Shown one piece after another: positions 20,153 to 28,560 of a DNA stretch of 64,000 nucleotides; within the stretch, counting starts at the first letter, position 1, and every line of letters begins with the position of its first letter. Origin of the DNA: Burkholderiales bacterium (GTDB lineage: Bacteria > Pseudomonadota > Gammaproteobacteria > Burkholderiales > Burkholderiaceae_C). Below the pieces are notes generated by a model. The model was not told the origin of the DNA and did no database searches. It saw nothing but the letters and a program-made list of their open reading frames with translations. Position numbers and translations under genes: made by a program. The stretch is from assembly GCA_028868825.1 (NCBI GenBank), contig JAGWTU010000022.1, forward strand, positions 1 through 64,000, given 5' to 3'.

Positions 20153-20821
20153 ATGCGCATCCTGCTGGTCGAGGACGACGAGATGATCGGCGACAGCCTG
20201 CGGCTGGCGCTGCGCCGCCAGGGCTACGCCGCCGACTGGGTGCGCGACGGCCGCGCTGCCGACGCCGTGCTCGCCAGCGAGCGCTTCGACGCCGTGCTGC
20301 TCGACCTCGGGCTGCCGCAGCGCAGCGGCATCGAGGTGCTGCGCGCGCTGCGCGGGCGCGGCGACGCGACGCCGGTGATCGTGCTCACGGCGCGCGACAC
20401 GCTCGCCGACAAGGTCGCCGGGCTCGACGCCGGCGCCGACGACTACCTCGTCAAGCCCTTCGAGCTCGACGAGCTGCTGGCGCGGCTGCGCGCGCTCGGC
20501 CGCCGCGCCGCGGGGCGCGTCGAGACCGCCATCCAGGTCGGCGACCTGCGGCTCGACCCGGCGACGCGCGAGGTCAGCCGTGCCGGCCGCGCGATCGCGC
20601 TGTCGGCGCGCGAATTCGCCGTGCTGCAGGCCCTCGTCGAGCGCCCGGGCGCCGTGCTCTCGCGCGCCCAGCTCGAGGACCGGCTCTACGGCTGGGGCGA
20701 GGAACTCGAGAGCAATGCCATCAGCGTCTACGTGCACCAGCTGCGGCGCAAGCTCGGCGACGACCTCATCCACACCCAGCGCGGCGTCGGCTATTACGTC
20801 GGACCGGCGAAATCCGGCTGA
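20153..20821 (+). CDS. OmpR/PhoP-family response regulator (QseB-like)
   Basis: 222 residues. The receiver domain has the acidic pocket EDD (7-9), phosphorylation site Asp51 (DAVLLDLGLPQRSG), a Thr in VLTARD and Lys in VKPFEL. The C-terminal winged helix ends with NAISVYVHQLRRKLG and IHTQRGVGYYV. Its stop lies 5 bp before the sensor kinase. Downstream degP has three CTCA direct repeats at exact 11-bp steps just ahead of a -10-like TACAGT. This is the geometry expected for tandem OmpR-family binding, so degP is the probable target. Confidence 0.95.
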   Translation: MRILLVEDDEMIGDSLRLALRRQGYAADWVRDGRAADAVLASERFDAVLLDLGLPQRSGIEVLRALRGRGDATPVIVLTARDTLADKVAGLDAGADDYLVKPFELDELLARLRALGRRAAGRVETAIQVGDLRLDPATREVSRAGRAIALSAREFAVLQALVERPGAVLSRAQLEDRLYGWGEELESNAISVYVHQLRRKLGDDLIHTQRGVGYYVGPAKSG

Positions 20822-20826
20822 GCGAC

Positions 20827-22236
20827 ATGGCGGCCACGAGCGAGCTGAACCGCAGGGACGCCATGAGCGCCGCGCACGGCGACGGCGGCGCGAAGTCGCT
20901 GCGCCTGCGCTTGTTCGCCTTCCTGCTCGGCCTCGCCGCGGTGGCCGCCGTCGGCGTCGGCGGCGCGACCTACTTCAGCGTCCGCGCCGAGGCCGATGCG
21001 CTGTTCGACTACCAGCTGCGCCAGATGGCGCTGTCGCTGCGCGACCAGGGCCGCATCCCCGATGCCGATCGCGCGGCGCTGCAAAGCGGCGAATTCGATT
21101 ACGTCGTCCAGGTCTGGTCGGTCGACGGCGTCGAGCTCTACAGCACGCTGCCGGCCCCGCCGCTGCCGCCGCGCGCCGTGCTCGGCTACAGCACGGCCGA
21201 GGTCGCCGGCAAGCGCTGGCGTTCGTTCAGCGCTGCGACGCCGCTGCGCATCGTCCAGGTCGCGCAGCCGCTGGCCGTGCGCACGCGGCTCGCGGCGGCG
21301 GCGGCCGGACGCAGCGTGCTGCCGATCGTCGTCGCGGCGCCGCTGGTCGCGCTCGCGATCTGGTGGCTCGTCGGCGCCTCGCTGGCGCCGCTGGCGCGCG
21401 TCGCCGGCGCGGCACGCGAGCGCCGCGTCGACCAGCTTGCGCCGCTGCCGCTGGCCGGCCTGCCATCCGAAGTGACGCCGCTCGTGCGGTCGTTCAACGC
21501 ACTGCTCGAGCGGCTCGACGCCGCGTTCGTCGCGCAGCGCGACTTCGTCGCCGACGCGGCGCACGAGCTGCGCTCGCCGCTGACCGCGCTCAAGCTCCAG
21601 CTCGGCCTGCTGCGCGGCGCCGGCGACGCGGCCGAGCGCGACGACGCCATCGCGCGGCTGGCGACCGGCATCGACCGCGCGCAGCGGCTCGTCGAGCAAC
21701 TGCTCGCGCTGGCGCGCGCCGAGCCGGGCGCGGCGGCGCCGCAGCTGCCGATCGACCTCGCCGAGGTGCTGCGCGCGGCCGCCGCCGACAGCCAGGCGCT
21801 GGCCGCCGCGCGCGGCGCGACGATCACGGTCGACGCCCCGGCGACGCTGCCCTGGCGCGGCGACGCGCAATCGCTGCGCAGCCTCGCCCGCAACCTCGTC
21901 GACAACGCGCTGCTGCATGGCGGCCAGGTCGACCATGGCGGCACGGCGCCGCAAGTCGCGCTGAGCCTGACGACCGCCGAAGGCGCGGCGATCATCCGCG
22001 TCGACGACAACGGCCCCGGCATCCCGCCGGCAGAGCGCGAGTCGGCCTTCGACCGCTTCCGCCGGCGCGCCCAGGGCGGCGGTGCAGGCGGCGGCGGCAG
22101 CGGCCTGGGTCTGGCGATCGTGCGCCGCGTCGCCGAGCAGCATGGCGGCAGCGCGACGCTGGCGACCTCGCCGCAGGGCGGCCTGCGCGCCGAAGTGCGG
22201 CTGCCGCCGATGACGGCCGCCGACCCCGCGCCTTAA
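20827..22236 (+). CDS. Sensor histidine kinase (QseC/TctE type)
   Basis: 469-residue inner-membrane kinase. It has a first membrane segment near residues 28-48 (LFAFLLGLAAVAAVGVGG), a periplasmic sensor of about 120 residues, and a second membrane segment near 163-182 (VLPIVVAAPLVALAIWWLVG). A short HAMP-like linker follows, then the HisKA box with His246 (FVADAAHELRSPLTALK). The ATPase has N box NLVDNALLHGG, G1 DDNGPGIP and G2 GSGLGLAIV. A Gly-rich loop (GGGAGGGGSG) precedes G2. It probably phosphorylates the regulator encoded 5 bp upstream. Control of a periplasmic protease suggests an envelope-stress or ion signal; that is inference. Confidence 0.95.
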   Translation: MAATSELNRRDAMSAAHGDGGAKSLRLRLFAFLLGLAAVAAVGVGGATYFSVRAEADALFDYQLRQMALSLRDQGRIPDADRAALQSGEFDYVVQVWSVDGVELYSTLPAPPLPPRAVLGYSTAEVAGKRWRSFSAATPLRIVQVAQPLAVRTRLAAAAAGRSVLPIVVAAPLVALAIWWLVGASLAPLARVAGAARERRVDQLAPLPLAGLPSEVTPLVRSFNALLERLDAAFVAQRDFVADAAHELRSPLTALKLQLGLLRGAGDAAERDDAIARLATGIDRAQRLVEQLLALARAEPGAAAPQLPIDLAEVLRAAAADSQALAAARGATITVDAPATLPWRGDAQSLRSLARNLVDNALLHGGQVDHGGTAPQVALSLTTAEGAAIIRVDDNGPGIPPAERESAFDRFRRRAQGGGAGGGGSGLGLAIVRRVAEQHGGSATLATSPQGGLRAEVRLPPMTAADPAP

Positions 22237-22243
22237 TCTTGCC

Positions 22244-22286
22244 CTCATCCGGCCCTCACGCAGGGCTCATCGGCGCTTCCTACAGT
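22244..22286 (+). promoter_or_regulatory. Three 11-bp-spaced CTCA repeats and -10 element before degP
   Basis: CTCA occurs at 22244, 22255 and 22266 (CCCTCAT, CCCTCAC, GGCTCAT), exactly 11 bp apart. A TACAGT at 22281-22286 could be a -10 box, which would put the -35 position on the repeats. OmpR-family regulators bind direct repeats with about one-turn spacing and activate from this position. The kinase and regulator genes are immediately upstream. Spacing is observed; the binding is inferred. Confidence 0.55.
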
Positions 22287-22333
22287 GAAGGGCATCGGCA
22301 GCACACCGCCGCCCGCAACAGGAGATCATCACC

Positions 22334-23830
22334 ATGAAGCGCACCCCTCTGGCCATCGCCTGCGCCGTCGCCATCGCCGGCCTCGTCGCCGCACCCGCCC
22401 AGGCCTGGAACCTGCCGTCGTGGATGCACGGCGCCTCGGACGCCCAAAGCAGCACCGGGCCATCGACGACCACCAGCAGCGCACCGCTGAGCGCCACGCC
22501 GCTGCCGCCGGGCACGCTGCCGAACTACCGCGCCATCGTGCAGACCGAGGGCCCGGCCGTCGTCGGCGTGCTCGTCTCGGGCATGCACAACACGGCCAAC
22601 GACGACGGCGACGGTCATACGCAGCAGATGACGCCGTTCAACGGCCAGGACCCGTTCTTCCGCTTCTTCCAGGGCATCCCCGGCTTCTCGATGCCACCGC
22701 AGAGCGAGGTGCCGTTCCGCGGCCAGGGCTCGGGCTTCATCGTCAGCAGCGACGGCCTGATCCTCACCAACGCCCACGTCGTGCGCGAAGCCAAGCAGGT
22801 CAAGGTCAAGCTCGCCGACCGGCGCGAGTTCAACGCCAAGGTGCTCGGCAGCGACACCGCATCCGATATCGCGGTGATCAAGATCGATGCCCACAACCTG
22901 CCCGTCGTCACGCTGGGCGACAACCGCACGGCGCAGGTCGGCGACTGGGTGCTGGCGATCGGCGCGCCCTACGGCTTCGACGAGACCGCGACCCAGGGCA
23001 TCGTCAGCGCCAAGGGACGCTCGCTCGGCGGCGACAGCTACGTGCCCTTCATCCAGACCGACGCCGCGGTGAACCCCGGCAACTCCGGCGGCCCGCTGTT
23101 CGACGCCGAGGGCCGGGTGATCGGCATCAACGCCCAGATCTACACGCACAGTGGCGGCTTCCAGGGGCTGGCGTTCGCTATCCCGATCGATGTCGCGCTC
23201 AAGGTCAAGAATCAGATCGTCGCCCATGGCCATGTCGACCACGCGCGACTCGGCGTCACGGTGCAGGACCTGACCTCGCCGCTGGCGAAGTCCTTCGGCC
23301 TCAAGTCGCCCGACGGCGCGGTGATCTCGACGATCACCCCCGGATCGGCCGCCGCCGGCGCCGACCTCAAGGCCGGCGACGTGATCACCGCGATCGACGG
23401 CAAGCCGGTGCACACGGCCGGTGAGGTCTCGTCCTTCGTCGGCATGGCCGCGCCGGGCGAGAAACTGCATCTGACGGTGTGGCGCAACGGCGCCAGCCGC
23501 GACATCGGTGTCGCGCTGGGCACCGCCGGCCCGGGCCAGTCGACGCAGATGGCCAGGACCGAGCCCGGATCGCTGGGCCTGGAGGTGCGGCCGCTGCAGC
23601 GCGACGAACTCAAGCAGGCCGGCATCGACCACGGCCTGCTGATCGAGGGCGTCGCCGGCCCCGCCGCCGAGGCCGGCATCCAGCCCGGTGACGTGCTGCT
23701 GGCGCTCAACGGCAAGCCGGTGAGCAACGTGCTGCAGGTGCACCGCGCGCTCGAATCGCATCCGCACAACGTCGCCCTGCTGATCGACCGCAACGGCCAG
23801 CAGATCTTCGTGCCGGTCGACCTCGGATGA
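22334..23830 (+). CDS. degP: Periplasmic DegP/Do-type serine protease
   Basis: HtrA-family protease and chaperone, 498 residues, degrading misfolded envelope proteins. Signal peptide of about 24 residues ending AQAWN. Catalytic triad: His in LTNAHVVREAKQV, Asp in DTASDIAVIKID and Ser in NPGNSGGPLFD. Two PDZ domains follow, the first near residues 295-385 (LGVTVQDLTSPLAKSFGL, GSAAAGADLKAGDVI) and the second near 400-490 (LGLEVRPLQRDEL, AGIQPGDVLLALNGKPV). A strong AGGAG site precedes the ATG. It is flanked by its presumed two-component regulators upstream and a periplasmic helical protein downstream. Confidence 0.95.
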   Translation: MKRTPLAIACAVAIAGLVAAPAQAWNLPSWMHGASDAQSSTGPSTTTSSAPLSATPLPPGTLPNYRAIVQTEGPAVVGVLVSGMHNTANDDGDGHTQQMTPFNGQDPFFRFFQGIPGFSMPPQSEVPFRGQGSGFIVSSDGLILTNAHVVREAKQVKVKLADRREFNAKVLGSDTASDIAVIKIDAHNLPVVTLGDNRTAQVGDWVLAIGAPYGFDETATQGIVSAKGRSLGGDSYVPFIQTDAAVNPGNSGGPLFDAEGRVIGINAQIYTHSGGFQGLAFAIPIDVALKVKNQIVAHGHVDHARLGVTVQDLTSPLAKSFGLKSPDGAVISTITPGSAAAGADLKAGDVITAIDGKPVHTAGEVSSFVGMAAPGEKLHLTVWRNGASRDIGVALGTAGPGQSTQMARTEPGSLGLEVRPLQRDELKQAGIDHGLLIEGVAGPAAEAGIQPGDVLLALNGKPVSNVLQVHRALESHPHNVALLIDRNGQQIFVPVDLG

Positions 23831-23865
23831 GTAGATCCCCGTCGACCATCCAACAGGAGCCCCTC

Positions 23866-24456
23866 ATGAAGAACCTCATCCCCACCGCCTGCGCCATCGC
23901 CGCCCTGGCCGCGCTCGGCTTCAGCACCGCCGCGCAGGCCCGCACCGAACCCGAGCTGGCGCATCTGCTGCACCGCGACGCCACGCAGCAATGGCGCGTC
24001 GAACGCGACGTCGCCCGAGGCCGGCTCGCCGAGCCGCATCTGGCCGCCGTCGAGAGCGCCGCGGCGCAGGCCTGGCGGGGCCAGGCGAGCGCGCTCGCCA
24101 GCGACCCCGCCGCGCTGCGCCGCGTCGCCGCGCAGGAGGCCGACTACGCGCGGGCGATCAGCGCCGCCGAGCGCGCGTCGCGCCATGCCCGCCGCATGAC
24201 GGCGATGGAACGCCTGCACGACCGCGTCGCGACGCGGCGCGATGCCGTGCAGCAGCAATGGATCGCCCACGGCGCGCGCACGGGCCGGCTCGGCGCGGCG
24301 CAGGTCGCCGCACTCGAGACCGCCCAGGCGCGCATCGCCCGCGACGAGGCGGCGATGAACCGTGCGGGCCCGATCTCGACCGCACAGGCCTTGCGGCTGC
24401 AGCATCTGCAGGACGTCCAGGACTGGGCCATCCGCACCGGCCACGCCAGCGCTTAG
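23866..24456 (+). CDS. Periplasmic helical protein with internal repeat, unknown function
   Basis: 196 residues, start at ATG 23866 (MKNLIPTACAIAALAALGF) with AGGAG 6 bases upstream; a frame opening at 23827 is less likely. A signal peptide is evident, cleaved after STAAQA. The mature part is charged and helical and holds two related blocks: DATQQWRVERDVARGRLAE near residue 40 and DAVQQQWIAHGARTGRLGA near 128. Similar Q-rich 'RI..G..sG.L' repeats occur in small periplasmic proteins of Burkholderiales next to stress genes; that is recalled, not searched. The gene lies 35 bp after degP, probably in the same regulon. A CpxP/Spy-like damping or chaperone role is only a guess. Confidence 0.7.
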   Translation: MKNLIPTACAIAALAALGFSTAAQARTEPELAHLLHRDATQQWRVERDVARGRLAEPHLAAVESAAAQAWRGQASALASDPAALRRVAAQEADYARAISAAERASRHARRMTAMERLHDRVATRRDAVQQQWIAHGARTGRLGAAQVAALETAQARIARDEAAMNRAGPISTAQALRLQHLQDVQDWAIRTGHASA

Positions 24457-24465
24457 CATCGCCTC

Positions 24466-25020
24466 GTGGACGATGACGACGATGACGATGGCCCGATCGA
24501 GGCGACGCGGCGCTGGCTCGAACGGGCCGTCATCGGCCTCAACCTCTGCCCCTACGCGAAGTCCGTCCACGTCAAGGGGCAGATTCGCTGGGTGCTGAGC
24601 GCGGCGCGCGACGAGCCGTCGCTGCTCGAGGAGCTCGTCGCCGAACTGCAGCGCCTGGCCGCCACCGACGCCGGGACGGTCGACACGACGCTGCTGATCC
24701 ACCCCGGCGTGCTCGCCGAGTTCGACGACTACAACGATTTCCTCGACGTCGCCGATGCGGCGCTCGAGGAACTGGGGCTCGAAGGCGTGCTGCAGATCGC
24801 GAGCTTCCACCCGCAGTACCGTTTCGCCGACGCCGACGCCGACGATGTCGCCAACTGCACGAACCGCTCACCCTACCCGATGCTGCACCTGCTGCGCGAG
24901 GACAGCATCGAAGCCGCCGTGGCGTCGAATCCGGACGCGGCGTCGATCTACGAGCGCAATATCGAGACGCTGCGCCGCCTCGGCCACCGCGGCTGGCAGG
25001 CGCTGCTGCGCCGGCCCTGA
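24466..25020 (+). CDS. DUF1415 family protein
   Basis: 184 residues, GTG start at 24466, 9 bp after the previous gene. The product opens with a run of seven Asp residues, then EATRRWLERAVIGLNLCPYAKSV, the hallmark of DUF1415, and later ASFHPQYRFADADADDVAN and NRSPYPMLHLLRE. Members are widespread in proteobacteria and have no established function. The conserved Cys and His in LNLCPYA and FHPQYRF may indicate a redox or metal-related role, which is speculative. It converges with the small secreted-protein gene at 25065; a perfect hairpin sits between them. Confidence 0.9.
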   Translation: MDDDDDDDGPIEATRRWLERAVIGLNLCPYAKSVHVKGQIRWVLSAARDEPSLLEELVAELQRLAATDAGTVDTTLLIHPGVLAEFDDYNDFLDVADAALEELGLEGVLQIASFHPQYRFADADADDVANCTNRSPYPMLHLLREDSIEAAVASNPDAASIYERNIETLRRLGHRGWQALLRRP

Positions 25021-25028
25021 GTCGCGCC

Positions 25029-25047
25029 GCGGCCCGCTGCGGGCCGC
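25029..25047. terminator. Symmetric hairpin between convergent genes
   Basis: GCGGCCCG-CTG-CGGGCCGC: a perfect 8-bp stem with a 3-base loop in the 44-bp space between the DUF1415 gene (+) and the secreted-protein gene (-). No T-run follows on either strand, so it would act as a bidirectional pause or Rho-assisted terminator. Structure seen; function inferred. Confidence 0.5.
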
Positions 25048-25064
25048 AGGGCTTCAGGTCGGGC

Positions 25065-25484
25065 TCAGGTCTTGACGAGGTCGGAGACGACGGCCTTCGT
25101 CGCTTCGATGAGCTTGTCCTTGGCCAGCGCCTTGCACTGGGCGTCGTCGGACTTGGCGATGGCATCGAAGGCGGTGGCCGTCTTCGCGGGGCGGAACAGC
25201 ACCGCCTTGAGCGACGGCGTCAGCGGCAGCAGCATCACGCGCGCGGTGACGACGCAGGCGCCGGCCGTCGTCACGCCGCCCTCGACCTGGCTCGAGATGG
25301 CCCAGCGGCTCGCCGGATAGACCTTCCAGACATTCGCCGGGACGTTCTCCTTCATCACCGCGATCGCGTCGGCCGAACTCATGATGCGGTCGCTGGAGTG
25401 ATCGACGAAATTCGTCTTCGGGCCGGCAGCGAAGGCCGTGGCGGCGGTCATCAGGAGGGCGGATAGCGCGATCGCTTGCTTCAT
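25065..25484 (-). CDS. Small secreted protein of unknown function
   Basis: 139 residues. A clear signal peptide (MKQAIALSALLMTAATAFA, cleavage before AGPKTN) places it in the periplasm or outside. The mature protein is about 120 residues with two Cys (AGACVVTARV and DAQCKALAK) that could form a disulphide. It contains VYPASRWAISSQVEGG and a helical Lys-rich C-terminus. I do not recognise a family. It is a single-gene unit converging with the DUF1415 gene and divergent from the acetyltransferase gene, with 243 bp upstream that hold no promoter I can defend. Confidence 0.7.
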   Translation of the reverse strand: MKQAIALSALLMTAATAFAAGPKTNFVDHSSDRIMSSADAIAVMKENVPANVWKVYPASRWAISSQVEGGVTTAGACVVTARVMLLPLTPSLKAVLFRPAKTATAFDAIAKSDDAQCKALAKDKLIEATKAVVSDLVKT

Positions 25485-25727
25485 TCGGCACCTGTGCAGG
25501 GTTGGAGAGACGCCCTTCGGTCTCGGGGGCGCCGCGAAGTGTAATCACGACTGCAGCCCTTGCGCCGCAGATGGGACGGCCGGGATTTCACCTGAAGCGT
25601 CGGCGGAGCCGCGCCGAGGACCAGGAAATCAACCGACTGAAGTCGGGCCTGTGGCTCGGCAACCCCTCGATCGACCGGTCTGAAACCGAAATGATCCGCG
25701 TCATGTTCGGGTAACCCCGGATGACCT

Positions 25728-28388
25728 ATGCTGCGCTTTGCTGCAGATCGACAGCGCCTCGTCACCCTGGCCGTGGACCGACATTTCCTCACCCCGCTGT
25801 TCAGCCCCAAATCGGTCGTCGTCTTCGCCGGCGACCCCGAAGCCCCGACGCCGGCCACGCGCGAGGCGCTGACGCTGCGCCAGGCGCTGGCCAGCGGCGG
25901 CTACCAGGGCCAGATCACCTGGCTCGACATCCACATGAGCGGCACGCTGGGCGACCTCGCCCATGCGCGCTCCGACCTCGCCATCGTCGCCCTGCCGCAC
26001 GACCAGGTGCTGCCGGCGCTCGAGGTCGCCTGCCGCATCCGTTGCCGCGCCGCGCTCGTGCTGTCCAGCGGCATGCCGGCGTCGCTGTGCACCGAGCTGC
26101 AGCAGACGGCGCGCCGCCACGGCGTGCACCTGCTGGGCCCGAACAGCCTCGGCCTGCAGCGCCCGGCGCTGAAGTTCAACGCCAGCGGCCTCGGTCCGCT
26201 GGCCGCGCCGGGTCCGCTGGCGCTGGTCTCGCAATCGGGCGCGCTGACCTCGGCGATGCTCGACTGGGCGCAGGCCCATGGCGTGGGCTTCTCGACCGTC
26301 GTCTCGCTCGGCCCCAACACCGCCGTCGAACTGCCGCAGGTGCTGGACTTCCTCGCCGGCGACAGCAGCACGCAGAGCATCCTCGTCTACATGGAAGGCA
26401 TCCGCAACGCGCGCCGCTTCATGAGCGCGATGCGCGCCGCCGCCAGCGCCAAGCCGGTGGTGGTGATGAAGTCGGGCCGGCGCGCCTCGGGCTCGCGCGT
26501 CGCGCTGACCCATTCGGCGGCCATCGTCGGCGAGGACGATGTCTTCGACGCCGCGCTGCGCCGTGCCGGCGTCGTGCGCGTGCGCCAGTTCACGCAGATG
26601 TTCTCGGCCGCGCAATGCCTCGCGTCGCGTTTCCGGCCGGTGGGCAACCGGCTGGCCATCATCACCAACGGCGGCGGCCCGGCCGTGCTCGCCGCCGACT
26701 GGGCCGAGGGCGTGGGCCTGCGCACCGAGCGCGTCGAGGACCTGGGCGAGAACGCCGATGGCGCGGCCTACGTGGCCGCGATGCAGGCCGCGGTCGAAGA
26801 CAAGGAGATCGACGGCGCGCTGCTGATCCATGCGCCGAAGGCCGGCGTCGACACCGCGGCACTGACCGAGGCCGTCGGTGCCGCGTTCCTGCCCAGCGGC
26901 AAGCCGGTGCTCGGCTGCTGGATGGGCGAGGCCAGCGTGCGCGCCGCGCGCGAGAGCCTGGCGCTGCGCCACATGCCGGTGTTCCGCACGCCCGAGGGCG
27001 CCGTCGACGCGTTCAACAGCATCGCCAGCTTCTACCGCAACCAGCAACTGCTGACGCAGACCCCGCCGCCGCTGGGCGGTGGCGCGCAGCCCGACACCGA
27101 GGGCGCGCGGCTGCTGATCGAGGGCGTGCTCGCCGAGCGCCGCCGCGTGCTCACCGAGATGGAGAGCAAGGCGCTGCTCGCCGCCTTCCACATCCCGGTG
27201 ACGCGCACGATGCTCGCGCGCAGCGCCAACGAGGCGATGCTGATCGCCAGCCAGCTCGGCTACCCGGTGGCGCTGAAGATCGATTCGCCCGACATCACCC
27301 ACAAGAGCGATGTCCACGGCGTGATCCTCGACGTCGGCAGCGCGACGCAGGTGCGCGACCGCTACCAGGAGATGCTCGAGGCGGTGGCGCTGGCCCAGCC
27401 CGGCGCGCGCATCAACGGCATCACGATCCAGCCGATGGCGGGGCGCCGGCGCGGGCGCGAGGTCTTCGTCGGCCTGACGACCGACGAGGCCTTCGGCCCC
27501 GTCATCACCTTCGGCGCCGGCGGCACGATGATCGAGCTGATCGCCGACCGCGCGATGGAGCTGCCGCCGCTGAACCAGTTCCTGGCCAACCGGCTGATCG
27601 AGCGCGCCCGCGTCGCCGAGATGCTCGGCGCCTGGCGCGGCGCGCCGCCGGCCAGCCACGAGGCGCTCGAGCGCGTGCTGCTGCGCGTCAGCGAGATGGT
27701 CTGCGCGCTGCCCCAGCTGCGCGAGATGGACATCAACCCGCTGATCGTCGACGAGGACGGCGTCGTCGCCGTCGACGCGCGCATCGTCGTCGAGAGCGCC
27801 GCGCAGTCCACCGGCACCTACGGCCACCTCGCGATCCTGCCCTACCCCGCGGGGCAGGAACGCGAGTGGCCGCTGAAGGACGGCGGCCTCTACACGATCC
27901 GCCCGATCCGCCCCGACGACGCCGAGATGCTGCAGTCGCTGGTGCGCGGGCTGTCGCAGGAGAGCCGCTACTTCCGCTTCGCCAGCGCGCTGCCCGAGCT
28001 GCCGGCGCGCATGCTGGCGCGCTTCACGCTGATCGACTACGACCGCGAGATGGCGCTCGTGGCCGTGCACAAGGAGCGCCACACCGACGCCGAGGGCAAC
28101 GTCGGCGAGGTCGAGCGCATCATCGGCGTCAGCCGCATCGTCACCAACCCCGACGGCGTCAGCTGCGAGTTCGCGCTCGTCGTCGCCGACGACTACACCG
28201 GCCGCGGGCTGGGCGCGCGGCTGATGATGTCGATCGCCGAGGTCGCGCGCAGCCAGGGGCTGTCCGAGATCATGGGTCTGATCCTCGTCAACAACGCCGG
28301 CATGCTGCGCCTGATGAGCGGGCTGGGCTACCAGATCGCGCCGTTTGCGGAGGACCCGGACTTCAAGATCGCGACCAAGGCACTGTGA
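25728..28388 (+). CDS. Pat-type protein acetyltransferase (acyl-CoA synthetase-like domain fused to GNAT)
   Basis: 886 residues, the length of PatZ/YfiQ-class lysine acetyltransferases that inactivate acyl-CoA synthetases and other enzymes. Domain order: CoA-binding Rossmann (FSPKSVVVFAGDP), succinyl-CoA ligase-like (ALVSQSGALTSAMLDWAQ, LTHSAAIVGEDDVFDAA), ATP-grasp (FHIPVTRTMLARSANEA, LGYPVALKIDSPDITHKS), then C-terminal GNAT from about residue 720 (YTIRPIRPDDAEMLQSLV; acetyl-CoA loop DDYTGRGLGARLM). The start is uncertain: ATG at 25728 or GTG at 25773 (VDRHFLTPLFSPKS). It precedes the double-Kor redox locus by 172 bp, so it might regulate those enzymes; that link is inference. Confidence 0.9.
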   Translation: MLRFAADRQRLVTLAVDRHFLTPLFSPKSVVVFAGDPEAPTPATREALTLRQALASGGYQGQITWLDIHMSGTLGDLAHARSDLAIVALPHDQVLPALEVACRIRCRAALVLSSGMPASLCTELQQTARRHGVHLLGPNSLGLQRPALKFNASGLGPLAAPGPLALVSQSGALTSAMLDWAQAHGVGFSTVVSLGPNTAVELPQVLDFLAGDSSTQSILVYMEGIRNARRFMSAMRAAASAKPVVVMKSGRRASGSRVALTHSAAIVGEDDVFDAALRRAGVVRVRQFTQMFSAAQCLASRFRPVGNRLAIITNGGGPAVLAADWAEGVGLRTERVEDLGENADGAAYVAAMQAAVEDKEIDGALLIHAPKAGVDTAALTEAVGAAFLPSGKPVLGCWMGEASVRAARESLALRHMPVFRTPEGAVDAFNSIASFYRNQQLLTQTPPPLGGGAQPDTEGARLLIEGVLAERRRVLTEMESKALLAAFHIPVTRTMLARSANEAMLIASQLGYPVALKIDSPDITHKSDVHGVILDVGSATQVRDRYQEMLEAVALAQPGARINGITIQPMAGRRRGREVFVGLTTDEAFGPVITFGAGGTMIELIADRAMELPPLNQFLANRLIERARVAEMLGAWRGAPPASHEALERVLLRVSEMVCALPQLREMDINPLIVDEDGVVAVDARIVVESAAQSTGTYGHLAILPYPAGQEREWPLKDGGLYTIRPIRPDDAEMLQSLVRGLSQESRYFRFASALPELPARMLARFTLIDYDREMALVAVHKERHTDAEGNVGEVERIIGVSRIVTNPDGVSCEFALVVADDYTGRGLGARLMMSIAEVARSQGLSEIMGLILVNNAGMLRLMSGLGYQIAPFAEDPDFKIATKAL

Positions 28389-28457
28389 ATTCCGGACGCT
28401 GGCGATCGACGCGGTGCGAGAAATCGCCCCCGTCGTGATCTGAGTCATGTCCGGCCC

Positions 28458-28485
28458 TTGGTCGACGCGCCGAACGGGCTAGACT
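28458..28485 (+). promoter_or_regulatory. Sigma-70-like promoter before the redox locus
   Basis: TTGGTC (28458-28463), a 16-bp spacer and TAGACT (28480-28485), 75 bp upstream of the first gene of the Kor/Nfn locus and after the end of the acetyltransferase gene. The match to TTGACA/TATAAT is moderate (4/6 each). I see no FNR-type dyad in the 172-bp intergenic region. Confidence 0.4.
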
Positions 28486-28560
28486 GCGGGCCCAGCGACC
28501 AGGCCCCCTGCCCCATGCTGCCGATGGGAGCGCGACGGGAGCCCGGCGAGGAGACCCATC

